Below are positions 10,974-22,559 of a DNA stretch of 32,631 bases, one piece after another. A model generated the notes under the pieces. The model was not told where the DNA came from. It saw nothing but the letters and a program-made list of their open reading frames with translations, and searched no databases. The first letter of the stretch is position 1; each line of letters opens with the position of its first letter. Source of the DNA: Branchiostoma floridae (lineage: Eukaryota > Chordata > Leptocardii > Amphioxiformes > Branchiostomatidae); assembly GCF_000003815.2 (NCBI RefSeq), contig NW_023365732.1, positions 69,372-102,002 of the forward strand, in the 5' to 3' direction. The position numbers and the translations under genes were made by a program.

Positions 10974-11087
10974 CTGTCCATAGAACCTTTTATACGCCTG
11001 GAGCCTTGCTTTCTCATATCTTGGCCGATCTACGCCGGAGATGTCGGAAGGAGGTAGCTGGAGAGCTTTAGAGAAGCAGAGAGACAT
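10974..11087 (-). CDS. Possible 5' coding exon of an unidentified gene
   Basis: An ATG at 11087 opens 38 codons that end exactly at a strong donor, CAG|GTGAGG (10974/10973), in phase 0. The predicted peptide is basic and helical-looking (SDISGVDRPRYEKARLQAY), and an ACTTCCG motif, common near animal housekeeping start sites, lies just before the ATG on the same strand. I do not recognise the family and cannot find the following exon in the roughly 1.3 kb before the phospholipase gene. It lies inside a segment (10876-11868) that looks inserted, so it may be a stranded exon or pseudogene. Confidence 0.3.
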
Positions 11088-11409
11088 GGGCGGAAGTGAC
11101 TTGAGGGTGTTTGATTTTTAGTTTATAGTATAGAAGTATTAAGAGGGTATGGAAAGACAGGCGCATGAAGCTGGGAACTAAATGGAAATTCATAATGCGT
11201 CTGAACTTTGTGAGGTTTGGTACGGTTCAGAAACTTGTCAAGCAGCATCAAGAGAAATAGCTTGACACTATCCTGAGACGGAGATGGTAACAACTCATCG
11301 TGAACTGGGAACATGGAAATGAATCCCGCCTATTGTTGCGTTCGTCAAGCGCGGGTGAAGTGGCTAGGCCTGGTTTACGCCTACCGCGGATGGCTCGGAG
11401 CTCGGTTTC

Positions 11410-11910
11410 TTAAGGGAAAAGAGAGAGGGGAGTAGACAAGGCAAATGAACTGGAATGGCTGGCGGGGCTTGTGATAAAGTAGGATTCATTTGGAAAGACA
11501 CTGGATTGCAGGGATTGGAAAACTGTGGTAGCCCGCTTTGGAGGTAGCTGGGATGTGGCGAAGAAGAAGATGTTGGGTGAGTTCAGGGCGGCCTGCTGAA
11601 CATTCGCTGATCCAGCCGCAGACAAGAAGATCGGTGTAGCATATTTCAGGCCGTCCCCGTTGCCGGGGATGTGTTGTACGAGAGATGTGAGAGGGTTAAC
11701 GTTTGGGGAAGTAAGGGGATTAAAAACGCCCACCCACCCGCCCCTTTTAACGTTCTCTGCTCGTAGACCGTTCAGTGACCCTTCGGCCGACACTCCGGAC
11801 TTTTTTGCCCATACCTTAACCTTCTTCCGGAGATTCGCCTGGGGGCACTGCGGATAGGGTACTATCCTAGCGAGGTACAACAACGATAGCTGGACGTCAA
11901 AATCTATCAT
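11410..11910 (-). other. Uncharacterised 166-codon open frame
   Basis: Open for 166 codons on the minus strand with locally higher GC than its surroundings. The composition is rich in Ser, Pro and Asn, with no motif I recognise. Its first 25 or so codons fall in a block duplicated at 14766 that is not open there. It could be the upstream part of the same insert as the exon at 10974-11087, or a chance frame. Confidence 0.2.
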
Positions 11911-12395
11911 CTAAAATACAGCACACATCTAAGTCAGGAAATAGCAATGTTCTTATTACCCCTGTTACATTGTCCACGATCTTCGGGCGTATCGACGGAA
12001 GATCGGCCATATTAAAGATCGACAGAGGGTTGCGCGTATTTTTCACCTGAAAACAGTCACTGTCACATATAAGCCATACTTTGCGCCTTGTTCAATTGTT
12101 GTGCAATAAAGTTTTTACTATAAGCGAGGCTCGGGCGAATGCCGCAGAATCGTCGTCCGATCGATTTTCGCCAAATGTGACAGGGGTATAAGGGCCTGGG
12201 GACAGTTCGGAGACTGAAATACGGCTACGTGGCAAAGTCGCGCCTTACATCAGTCGAAATGACCTCCGGCTTGTATTGAGCCATACGGTGATTTACATCA
12301 TTCACCCGGACGGGAGACCTGGCGCATCCCCGTCTCATATTCAGCTAGCGAAAGGGTATGTCACCCCGTAAGGGGCGGTATAACCCCGTCGTGTG
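11884..12395. repeat. Block S, copy 1 (duplicated at 14766-15256)
   Basis: Shares AGCTGGACGTCAAAATCTAT, CCACGATCTTCGGGCGTATC, GATCGACAGAGGGTTG and CATCCCCGTC with 14766-15256. Both copies run directly into an array unit at GTGTGCAAGCAGGT. No conserved reading frame spans both copies. Confidence 0.85.
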
Positions 12396-14403
12396 CAAGC
12401 AGGTCGACCGATGATGACGAAGTGGGAGGCAGATCGGCTATTCAATCTGAAAACTTCTTAAAATGTTTGAATTCGTTCTGTGCAGTAGTGGTTGGACTAG
12501 GTACATCTAGTACGTGATCTCAGACTGTCTATTGTCTTACTTCCCCACAGGGGATAAATCTGTGATAATTACAGTCTCAACCAGGTCAAGGTACTACAGA
12601 AGGGAAAATGTTCGCTGGAATTTAATATCGCGGTGGACAAAATGGATTTTCCTGGGTAGTTCACTACTGAAGACTTGAAAAAGACAGTCTGACTGAGTTT
12701 AATTTACTTTCACGGCGGTCATCAATTTGGAACAAACAACCAAAAAAAAACATCCGCCAACATTTGCCCTTTTACAGTAATTTGTTGTGTCGCAGTCATC
12801 AACTCAGACAAAAAGTACAGAGAAATCTCATTTTTGGATTTAACTGAACTTGGTTATGAAAAGAGTTCTTTGCACGTTTGAAGAAAAACGACAAACACAT
12901 CTGACGTTGATACCATGCTGTTCTCTGTGTTTTAGAATGTTACACTGACTCTTACATTTACTACATAGTTTCCTCATGCTCACCCTGCCGTGAACATAAT
13001 TGACAGCTTTTTCTCCCTTGAGATGACCAAACAAATAAGTTAATCATTCTGTAGAATTGTTGAGAAACAGTAGGAAGACTGACCAGAGTTTGGGTGGATT
13101 GAGGATCTTGGTTCTTCAGTCGGAGAACTTCTTCAAGTGTCCGGAGTCCGTCTTACTGGTAAACTGCGCACGGCGATCTGTTCTCTGCAAGTGTGCAGAC
13201 TCTATAATGTCGTCAGACTGGTAGGACCGAATTGGAGGGTTATTGGGTTGAATTCCAATCGAGGTTGGGTTGGCCAGTGACGTCGACTGTCATAGGTGTA
13301 ATTAATTTGAACTTTAGAGAGCTGCATAACAGCCTTTTCATTGACGTCACAGGTAGAACAAGAAGAAAGGTTCAGTTGGTCAAAAGATATGGGATTGATG
13401 ATGATGATGATGTTTGGTATAGCATGTTTTGTGATTTCAATGGCTTTAGTTTTTAAACAAGGCCTGCACACCACTTTATGTACGCCGAACTCAAGCGTCC
13501 AATTCCCCGTGATTTCGTATAGAGATGGCGATATTTTGAGGAAGTTACCCGCCTGAAGTTAGCCCTACAGGTAGGCAGTCCTTCCGAATATACCAAAATC
13601 AAAGCATCTTGTGACCTTTTCTACTAAAGTGACAGAATGATCGACATGACGATAGCGGTTGCTTCAATAGGAAGAGGAATAACCCCAAGCAGGTCGACAG
13701 ATGATGATGGATGGAAGGCAGATCGGCTCTTAATCTCAAGACGTCTTAAAGTGTTCGTAGTCCGTCTTTACCCTGTTGTTCACTGCTGTGCAGTAGTGGT
13801 TGGACTAGGCACATCTAGTACGTGATCTCAGACTGCCTATTGTCTTACATGCCCACGAGGGATAAACGTGTGATAATTACAGTCTCAACCAGGTCAAGGT
13901 ACTACAAAATGGAAAATGTTAGCTGGGACTTGATATCGCGGTGGACAAAATGGATTTTGCTGGGTAGTTTAAGTTCGCTACTGAGGACTTGAAAAACACA
14001 GTCTGACTGAGTACTTCCCCGGTGGTCATCAACTGGCAATGAAACCCACAAGCATACAACCTCCACCGACATTTGCCCTTTTACAGTAATTTGTTGTGTC
14101 GCAGTCGTCAACTCAGAAAAGAAGTACAGACAAAGAAATCTCATCTTTGGATTTGATTATGAAAAGTGTTCTTTGCACTTTTGATGCAAAAGGCCAGAAC
14201 ACACCTGGCGTTGATATCATGTTGTCCTCAGGGTTCACCTATGTTTTAGAACGTTACACTGACTCTTACACCCACTACATAGTTTCCTCATGTTCACCCT
14301 GCCGTGAACATAATTGACAGCTTTTTCTCCCGGGCCGTCAAATGATCAAAGGTCCTGTAGTATTGTTGAGAAACAGTAGGAAGACAAACCAAGGTATGGG
14401 TGG

Positions 14404-14690
14404 ATGGTGGATCTTGGTCCTTCAGTCGGAGAACTTCTTAAAGTGTCGAGAGTCCGTCTTATGTATTTCACTGGCACTGCTGTGCCCTACTGGTTGAATG
14501 AAGTGGATGTGATTTTAGACGTGAGGTCAGACTGCCTATTGTCTTACTTGCCCATAGGGGAGAAGCCTGTGATAATTACTGTATCAACCAGTTGACGCTA
14601 ATCTGTTGTTTGTGTTGCAGGCATGGAGTCAGAAGTAATGTGTGTTTGTAAGAGAGAGCCGGTCTTTGATGAATTACTGAAATTAAATTT
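14404..14690 (+). repeat. Extra half-unit ending in a conserved GCATGGAGTCAGA block
   Basis: Matches 20865-21130: a third diverged version of the half-unit (CACTGCTGTGCCCTA.TGGTTGAATGA), then CTGTTGTTTGTG.(T/C)GCAG followed by GCATGGAGTCAGA.GTAATGTGTGTTTGT. The junction looks like a splice acceptor before a short coding exon. The two copies give different downstream peptides (27 and about 39 codons to a stop), so a coding role is doubtful. Confidence 0.55.
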
Positions 14691-14765
14691 TAAAATGGCT
14701 AGATAAAGTAAGAGGAATAAAATATGGGTTTGAACTGAATACCTGTCCTAACGAGGAAACAAAAA

Positions 14766-15256
14766 CAATAGCTGGACGTCAAAATCTATCAACTCCTAAA
14801 TTACAGCACACTCTGAGTTGGGAAATAGCAATTTTCTTAATACCCCTGTCACAATATCCACGATCTTCGGGCGTATCGATGGAAGATCGACCATATTTAA
14901 GATCGACAGAGGGTTGATCGTATTTCTTTACCTGAAAACCGTCCCTGTCACAAATAAGCCATACTTTGTTCCTTGTATAATTGTTGTGCAATATAGTTGT
15001 TATTATCAGCGAGGCCGCAGAATCGTCGTCCGTTCGATTTTCGCTAAATGTGACATGGGTATAAGGGCCTGGGACCAGTATACGGAGACTGAAATGTGGC
15101 TACGTGGCAAAGTCGCGCCTTATATCAGTCGAAATGACCCCACAACTTGTATCAGCCACACGGTGATTTACATCAATCACCCGGACGGGAGACCTGGCGC
15201 ATCCCCGTCAACGAAAGGGGATTCAATCCCGTAAGGGGTGGCATAACAGCTTCGTG
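14766..15256. repeat. Block S, copy 2
   Basis: Second copy of 11884-12395, about 2.9 kb downstream in the same orientation. Directly upstream, TTTGAACTGAATACCTGTCC (about 14735-14754) also matches about 10850-10869. This copy therefore joins two sequences that lie about 1 kb apart in the first copy. A 138-codon open frame at 14818-15234 is not conserved in the first copy. Confidence 0.85.
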
Positions 15257-16571
15257 TGCAAGCAGGTGGATCGATGAGGACGGAGTGGAAAGCAGATCGG
15301 CTCTTCTATCTGAAAACATTTCTTAAAATGTTTGAATTCGTAGTCCGTCTTACCCTGTTGTTCACTGCTGTGCAGTAGTGGTTGGACTAGGTGCATCTAG
15401 TACGTGATCTCAGACTGCCTATTGTCTTACTTACCCAGAGGGGAAAAAGTGTGATAATTACAGTCTCAACCAGGTCAAGGTACTACAAAATAGAAAATAT
15501 TCGCTGGAATATAATATCAAAGTGGACAGAATGGATTTTGCTTGGTAGTTTAAAGTTCGCTACTGAAGACTTGAAAAAGACATACTGAGTACTTTCATCA
15601 ATTTGCAATGAAACCCACAAGCATAAAACGTCTACCAACATTTGCTCTTTTACAGTAAATTGTTGTGTCGCAGTCATCAACTCAGAAGAAAAGTAAGCAA
15701 AAAATCTCATCTTTGAATTTGAAACTCGAATGATTATGAAAAAAAAACCCGGTCAGAACACACCTAGCCTTCATATCTAATTGTTCTTAGGGTTCACCTA
15801 TGTTTTAGAATGTTACACTAACCATGGCTCTTACACTCACTACATAGTTTTCTCATGTTCACCCTGCCATAATTGACAGCTTTTTCTTCTTCTTTAAATT
15901 GATCAACTATATCCTGTAGGATTGTTGAGAAACAGTAGGAAAACTAACCAAGGTATGGGTGGATGAAGGATCTTGGTTCTTCAGTAGGAGAACTTCTTAA
16001 ACTGTCGGGAGTCCGTCTTACTGGTAAACTGCGCACCACGATCCGTTCTCTGCAAGCTAGTGTGCAGACTGTCTGAGGTGCTCAGACTGGTAGGACCGAA
16101 TTGGAGGGTTGGGTTGGCCAGTGACGTCGACTGTCGTAGGTGTAATTAATTTGAACTTTAGAGAGCTGCACATAGCCTTTTCATTGACGCCACAGGTAGA
16201 ACAAGGATGAAGGTTCAGTTGGTCAAAAGGTGACGTTTGGTATGCCGTTTTTCGAGCTTTAAATCACTTTTAACAAGTCCTGCACACCACTTTCTGTATG
16301 ATGAACTCAAGCATTTAATTCCCCGTGATTTCGTATGGAGATGACGATATTTTTTTGGAAAACTGCCCTCCTGAAGTTAGCCTTACAGGTAGGCAGTCCT
16401 CCCGAATATACCTTCAAAATCAAAGCATCTTGTGACCTCCCCTACTAAAGTGACAGAATGATCGACATGAAGATAGCGGTCGCTTCAATAGGAAGAGGAA
16501 TAACCCCAAGCAGGTCGACAGATGATGATGGAGGGAAGGCAGATTTGCTCTTTAATCTGAGTACTTCTTAA

Positions 16572-17532
16572 CCCTCAAACCACCGTACCTTTTTGTGACG
16601 TATATTACCGTATGGGGTCAAAACTGACCCCACAACGTTTTGTACAAATAAAGTTTTTTTGGTGACTCTTTTTGTGATTTGTATATATGTATAGCTTCAT
16701 CAATCTTTATGGGACAGTTTGACATGATCAGGTGAGAATAATTTAGCTCATTATCATAATTCATGCAAAAGATCATGAGGACCACATTTTGCACTAACAC
16801 TATTTAGACCGGGTAAGGTTTTTATTATGCCTGCACCAACTTCAAAGTCACATAGCCCCTGAACAGCTTATGCTAGGGCCACCAAACTTGGTCCCTTTTG
16901 AGAAAATGTTTATAGCAAGCAATTTAAGTGAATAAAAAAGCTCATCATTTTTCATGTTGCCATGGCAACGGAATCCTGACAGCCATATTTATTACGCAAT
17001 TTTCTAAGTTTCGCTTTAACATTCAAGTTTTAAAGTTTTCTTGGCAAACCATCCTTGTTCATGACATCTTATAAAATTCAACGTAAATTTCATGATTCAA
17101 TATTCAAAATTTATGCTAATTTGATGACGTCAGCAGTCAAAATCCAAGATAGTGGCCAATTTAAGATAAATTACGTCATGGCGTCGTTATATAACATGAT
17201 AATGCCACAAAAGTTGTTACCAAATTTTTTTTTCACATGTACACCATTCTCTGAAAATTTCGTGATCATACGATAAGTAGTGTAGGCGTGGGTCTCAATA
17301 GTTTGTTTAAAAAAAATGCTGGGGTCAGTTTTGACCCCACTGGACCATACATAAACTTTCTATGATAACTTAATCAACAATGAGCCAATCTCGGCAAAAA
17401 CATATGAGAAGTTATAAAACATATATACAAACAAACTCATAGAAGGAAATTTGTTTTGAACTAGAAATGTCATAATGGCACATATTGATATACGTCTGTG
17501 GTCAGTTTTGACCTCATACGGTGGTTTGAGGG
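16572..17532. mobile_element. piggyBac-like non-autonomous transposon (961 bp)
   Basis: Ends are perfect 16-bp inverted repeats CCCTCAAACCACCGTA / TACGGTGGTTTGAGGG. Subterminal GGGGTCAAAACTGACC / GGTCAGTTTTGACC blocks also mirror each other. The left flank is TTAA (16568-16571) and the right flank TTAG (17533-17536). Other array units read CTTCTTAAAGTGTTCG without the element, so it entered at a TTAA, the piggyBac target. The interior is AT-rich with no transposase frame and contains the palindrome GTTGCCATGGCAAC near 16966. Confidence 0.9.
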
Positions 17533-18687
17533 TTAGGGTGTTCGCAGTCCGTCTTACCCTGTTATTCACTGCCGTGCAGTAGTGGTTGGACTAGGTACAT
17601 CTAGTACGTGATCCCAGACTGCCTATTGTCTTACTTGCCCACGGGGAATAAAGTTGTGATAATTACTGTATCAACCAGGTCAAGGTACTACCAAAGGGAA
17701 AATCTTCACAGAAATTTGATATCACGGTGGACAAAATGGATTTTACAGGGAAGTTTTAACTTAAAGACAGTTTAACTGAGTACTTTCACGGCAGTCATAA
17801 ACTTGCGGTGAAGAAGTCGCCGCGAAAGCCACAAGCATAAAACCTCCGCCAACATTTGCCCCTTTACAGTAATTTGTTGTTTTGCAGCCATGAACTCTGT
17901 AACAAAGTACAGAGAAATCTCATTTTTGGATTGAACTGAACTTGATTATGAAAAGAGTTCTTTGCACTTTTGAAGAAAAAGGTCAGAACACACCTGACCA
18001 TTCTTTGTTGTATTCAGGGTTCACCTGTATTTTAGAATGTTACACTGGCTCTTACAGTTTCCTCATACTCACTCTGTAGCGAACATAATTGGCAGCTTTT
18101 TCTCCCGTCAAATGATCAAAGTCAACTATCCTGTAGAATTGTTGAGAAATAGTAGAAAGACTAACCAGAGTATGGGTGGATGGGGGATCTTGGTTCTTAG
18201 TCGGAGAACTTATTGGAGTCCGTCTCACTGGTGAACTGCGTACAGCGATCCTTTCTCTGCAAGTGCGCATACTCTCTAAGGTGGGCAGACTGGTAGGACC
18301 GAATTGGAGGGTTATTGGGTCAAATTCCAATCGTCGTTGGGTTGGCCAGTGACGTCGACTGTCGTAGGTGTAATTAATTTGAACTTTAGAGAGCTGCACA
18401 CAGCCTTTTCATTGACGCCACAGGTAGAACAAGAAGGAAGGTTCAGTTGGTCAAAAGCCATGGGATTGATGATGATGTTTGGTAGGCCATGTTTCGTGCT
18501 TTGAATCACTTTAGATTTTAAACTTCACACCACTTTCTGTATGGTGAACTCAAGCGTCCAGTTCCCCGTGATTTCGTATAGAGGTGGAGACATATGGGAA
18601 ATTGCCCTCCTGAAGTTAGCCCTACAGGTAGGCAGTCCTACCGACTATACCTTCAAATTCAAAGCATCTTGTGACCTCCCCTACTAA

Positions 18688-18872
18688 AGTTAGTCTCCAA
18701 GCAGACCCTACGGTGCCTTAGAAATAGTATCAAAGCTGGCAAAGGAGTATAGCCGGCCAAAGGGAGATAGCCGGCTAAGGGAGTCAAACGGACACCGGAG
18801 CCTCTATACCAAGTCCCTTGCCAGCTTTGATACTATTTCTAAGGCACCGTAGGATCTGCTTGGAGACTAACT
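18688..18872. mobile_element. Foldback MITE inside an array unit
   Basis: Arms of about 58 bases, 18688-18745 and 18814-18872, are near-perfect inverted copies beginning AGTTAGTCTCCAAGCAGA and containing GGTGCCTTAGAAATAGTATC. The loop holds two tandem ATAGCCGGC blocks. Sister units read CTACTAAAGTGACAG through this site, so it is an insertion. The target duplication is ambiguous: AAG, or an imperfect ACTAAAG / ACTGAAG. No coding capacity. Confidence 0.9.
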
Positions 18873-21130
18873 GAAGTGACAGAATAATCGACGTGAAGAT
18901 AGCGGTCGCTTCAATAGGAAGAGGAATAACTCCAAGCAGGTCGACCGATGATGATGGATGAAAGGCAGATCGGCTCTTCAATCTGACAACTTCTTAAAGT
19001 GTTCGTAGTCCGTCATACCCTGTTGCTCACTGCTGTGCAGTAGTGGTTGGACTAGGTACATCTAGTACGTGATCTCAGACTGCCTATTGTCTTACTTCCC
19101 CACAGGGGATAAACGTGTGATAATTACTGTATCAACCAGGTCAAGGTACTATCAAAGGGAAAATATTAGCTGGAATTCAATATCTCGGTGGACAAAATGG
19201 ATTTAATGGGGTAGTTTTAAGTTCGCTGCTGAAGACTAAAAACAAAAAAAGACAGTCTGACTGAATACTTTCACGGCAGTCATAAATTTGCAATGAAGAA
19301 GTCGCCATAAAATCCTCAAGCATAAAACCACCACCAACATTTACCTATTTACAATAATTTGTCAAACAAAGCCTGATTGAAAGAGAGAAATCGCTTTTTT
19401 TTAATTTACCTGAACTTAATTATGGAAAGAGTCTTTTGCACCTTTAAAAAAAGACCAGAACCAAGGTCAACTATCCTGTAGGATTGTTGAGAACCAGTAG
19501 AAAGACTAACCAAGGTATGGGTGGATGGAGGATCTTGGTTCTTCAGTCGGAGAACTTCTTTAAAGTGTCGGTAGTCCGTCTTACTGGTAAACTGCGCACA
19601 GCGATCCTTTCTCTGCAAGTGCGCAGACTCTCTAAGGTGGGCAGACTGGTAGGACCGAACTGGAGGGTTATTGGGTCAAATTCCAATAGAGATTGGGTTG
19701 GCCAGTGACGTCGACTGTCATAGGTGTAATTAATTTGAACTTTAGAGAGCTGCACACAGCCTTTTCATTGACGTCACAGGTAGAGCAAGAATAAAGGTTC
19801 AGTTGGTAAAAAGCTATGGGATTGATGATGATGATGATATTTGGGTGCCATTTTTCGTGCTTTCAATCATGTTAGATTTTAAACAAGGGCTGCACACCAC
19901 TTTCTGTATGGTAAGCTCAAGTGTCCAATTCCCCGTGATTTCGTGTGGAGATGGCAATATTTTTGGGATTGCCCTCATGGGGTTAGCCCTACAGGTAGGT
20001 AGTCCTTCCTAATATACCAAAATCAATGCATCTTGTGACCTTTTCTACTAAAGTGACAGAATGATCGACATGAAGATAGCGGTTGCTTCAATAGGAAGAG
20101 GAATATCCCAAGCAGGTCGACCGATGATGATGGATGGAAGACAGATTGGCTCTTCAATCTGACGTAGTCCGTCTTAGACTGTTGCTCACTGCTGTGCAGT
20201 AGTGGTTGGACTAGGTACATCTAGTACGTGATCTCAGACTGCCTATTGCCTTACTTACCCAGAGGGGATAAACGTGTGATAATTATTGTATGAAACAGGT
20301 CAAGGTACTACAGAAAGGAAAATAGTTGCTGAAATTTAATATCGCGGTGGACAAAATAGATTTTACTGGGTAGTTTTAATTAATTAAGTTCGCTGCTGAA
20401 GACTTGACATAAAACAGTCTAAGTACTTTCATGGCCCTAATAAATTTACGATGAAGAAGCCGCAAAATCCACAAACATTAAACCTCCGGCAGCATTTGCC
20501 CTTTTACAGTAATTTGTTGTGTCGCAGTAATCAACTCAGAAACAAGTACAGACAGAGAAATCTCACCTTTGGATTTAACTTAGCTTGATTATGAAAAGAG
20601 TCATTTGCACTTTTCATAACAAAAGGCCAGAACACACCTGACATTGATATCTTGTTGTCCTCAGGGTTCACCAATGTTTTAGAACGTTACACTGACTCTT
20701 AAACTCACTATATAGTTTCCTCATGTTCACCCTGCCGTGAACATAATTGACAGCTTTTTATCCAGTAAAATGACCAAACAAAAAAGTCAACTATCCTGTA
20801 GGACTGTTGAGAAACAGTAGAAAGACTAACCAAGGTATGGGTGGATGGACGATCTTTGTTCCTCAGTCGGAGAACTTCTTAAAGTGTCGGGAGTCCGTCT
20901 TACACAGTTTTTCACTGCTGTGCCCTAGTGGTTGAATGAGGTGGATTTGATTTTCGACGTGAGGTCATACTGCCTATTGTCTTACTTGCCCATAGGGGAC
21001 AAACCTGTGGCAATTACTGTATCAACCAGTTGACGCTAATCTGTTGTTTGTGTCGCAGGCATGGAGTCAGACGTAATGTGTGTTTGTTACAGAGAGCCAA
21101 TCTTTGATGAATTACAGAAATTTAATCCTA

Positions 21131-21995
21131 AACAGGATACTTTGCACTTTTGCGGGAACTGCTTTAGTGTTTTTTTCTAATCTCTACATCTTAAATACAG
21201 TCACCCACAAGATCCAGCTTAAGAACTTTACGCAATATGGTAACGTTGTGTTCATTCGTAAAACTGTTAGTTCAACATTTCAATTGACTGAGCCTGTCAT
21301 GAAAACTGTCATGAATTTTGCAAATACATATCAAAGTTTATCTGAGGCTCAGTTACTATTATCTCACCTCACCTCACCTCACCTATCCCTTGACCTTCTG
21401 GTTGGTCGTTGGGGCACCATGTGAATTCGATGAACCACACTCCTCCATCTAGTTCTGTCCTCTGCCACACGCATTGCTTCTACTTTACGTAAATTGAAGC
21501 TATTAGGCTAGATAAGAATGGGAAAGTCAGGGTGTGGTGTGTGGACCCCATATGCCATGTAAATTTCCCATTCCCATTGACACAAGAACAAAACATTTGA
21601 GCCGACATTTACTAAAAATGACAACCGTCACAAACAGCAGGCATAGTTCTAAACCAGTGTAGGAGTTTGAATGTGACCCAGGGGGTATATCACACATGGT
21701 AATCAATGACTGAATATTATTGAATAGACTGTACACCATATTATCAGATTGGACAATGAGTTTTTAGCTAATTTTGCAGAAACAATCAGATAGTTTTAGT
21801 ATAATCAGGCTTTTGAAATTTGCAGTTTTAAGCCCTTTGATTTTTTTTTAAATATTGTACTTCTCGTAGTTGTTTATGCTATACGTCTAATTTGTATTGT
21901 TTATGATATAATGTTCTTGTGAGTAATAATGTAAACAAAGCTAATGATTCGGCGTTCGGGTCGCGACTTGGCCAATGTTGCTGGTTCTGGGTCAA
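21131..21995. other. Non-coding gap between array units
   Basis: Contains a CACCT pentanucleotide run (about 21363-21389) and otherwise AT-rich DNA with no gene I can support. Confidence 0.5.
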
Positions 21996-22248
21996 ACTAG
22001 TAAACTGCGCCCAACGATCTGTTCTCTGCAAGTGTGCAGACTGTCTGAGGTGGTTAGACTGGTAGGACCGAATTGGAGGGTTATTGGGTCAAACTCCAAT
22101 CGAGATTGGGTTGGCTAGTGACGTCGACTGTCATTGGTGTAATTAATTTGAACTTTAGAGAGCTGCATAACAGCCTTTTCATTGACGTCACAGGTAGAAC
22201 AAGAACAAAAGAACAAATAGTTACTCCAATTTGGAAAAACATATAGAA

Positions 22249-22471
22249 AAATCGTCATAGTGCTCACTTCCCGACGAACTCTCTTGATCAAAATGGTGAC
22301 CTAGAGTGCAATAGACTGCCCCGACTTTTGGTAGAAATTCCTGATGAATCCGACGAATCCGAAATTCTGCATCATGGCGAATACGGAACGTTTTCGAGCG
22401 AATCCGGACAAATCCATGATCCTTACACGAATACGACGATGACTTACGCACTATATCAAGAGGATGGTTAG
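22249..22471 (+). other. Possible terminal coding exon, acidic tyrosine-rich tail
   Basis: After an acceptor-like TATAG (22248) about 73 codons stay open to TAG at 22469-22471. The peptide is polar and acidic, with EIPDESDESE and several spaced tyrosines (GEYGTF, DPYTNT, TYALY), like the cytoplasmic tail of a receptor. There is no start codon in frame, no upstream exon I can identify, and no family match, so this may be chance. Confidence 0.2.
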
Positions 22472-22559
22472 AAAATCTACTCTAAATATTGTTCACATGT
22501 TACATAATGGAACCTTTAATGTATTAAAAATTTACCATTACCCTACGATAGCTACTCAC

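Larger units (their letters stand above)
12396..22205 (+). repeat. Diverged tandem array of about 1.2-kb units
   Basis: Approximate units: 12396-13564, 13565-14690, 15257-16382, 16383-18620 (with the piggyBac-like insert), 18621-19987 (with a foldback insert), 19988-21130, and a partial unit 21996-22205. Landmarks recur in order: CAAGCAGGTCGACCGATGATG, GTGGTTGGACTAGG..CATCTAGTACGTGATC, TGATAATTAC..TCAACCAGGTCAAGGTACTA, GTGGACAAAATGGATTTT, GTTGTGTCGCAG, CCGTGAACATAATTGACAG, GGTAGGACCGAATTGGAG, ATTGACGTCACAGGTAGA and CTACAGGTAGGCAGTCC. Without inserts the period is roughly 1.2-1.27 kb. Each unit has an internal half-unit repeat (AACTTCTTAAAGTGT..AGTCCGTCTTAC occurs twice). Copies differ by many substitutions and indels, so the array is old rather than a homogenised satellite. 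Confidence 0.9.

Noticed and set aside
14096-14317. A 73-codon array frame as a real exon
   Set aside because: The same segment in sister units (12790, 17885, 20517) carries stops and indels, so the open frame is not maintained.
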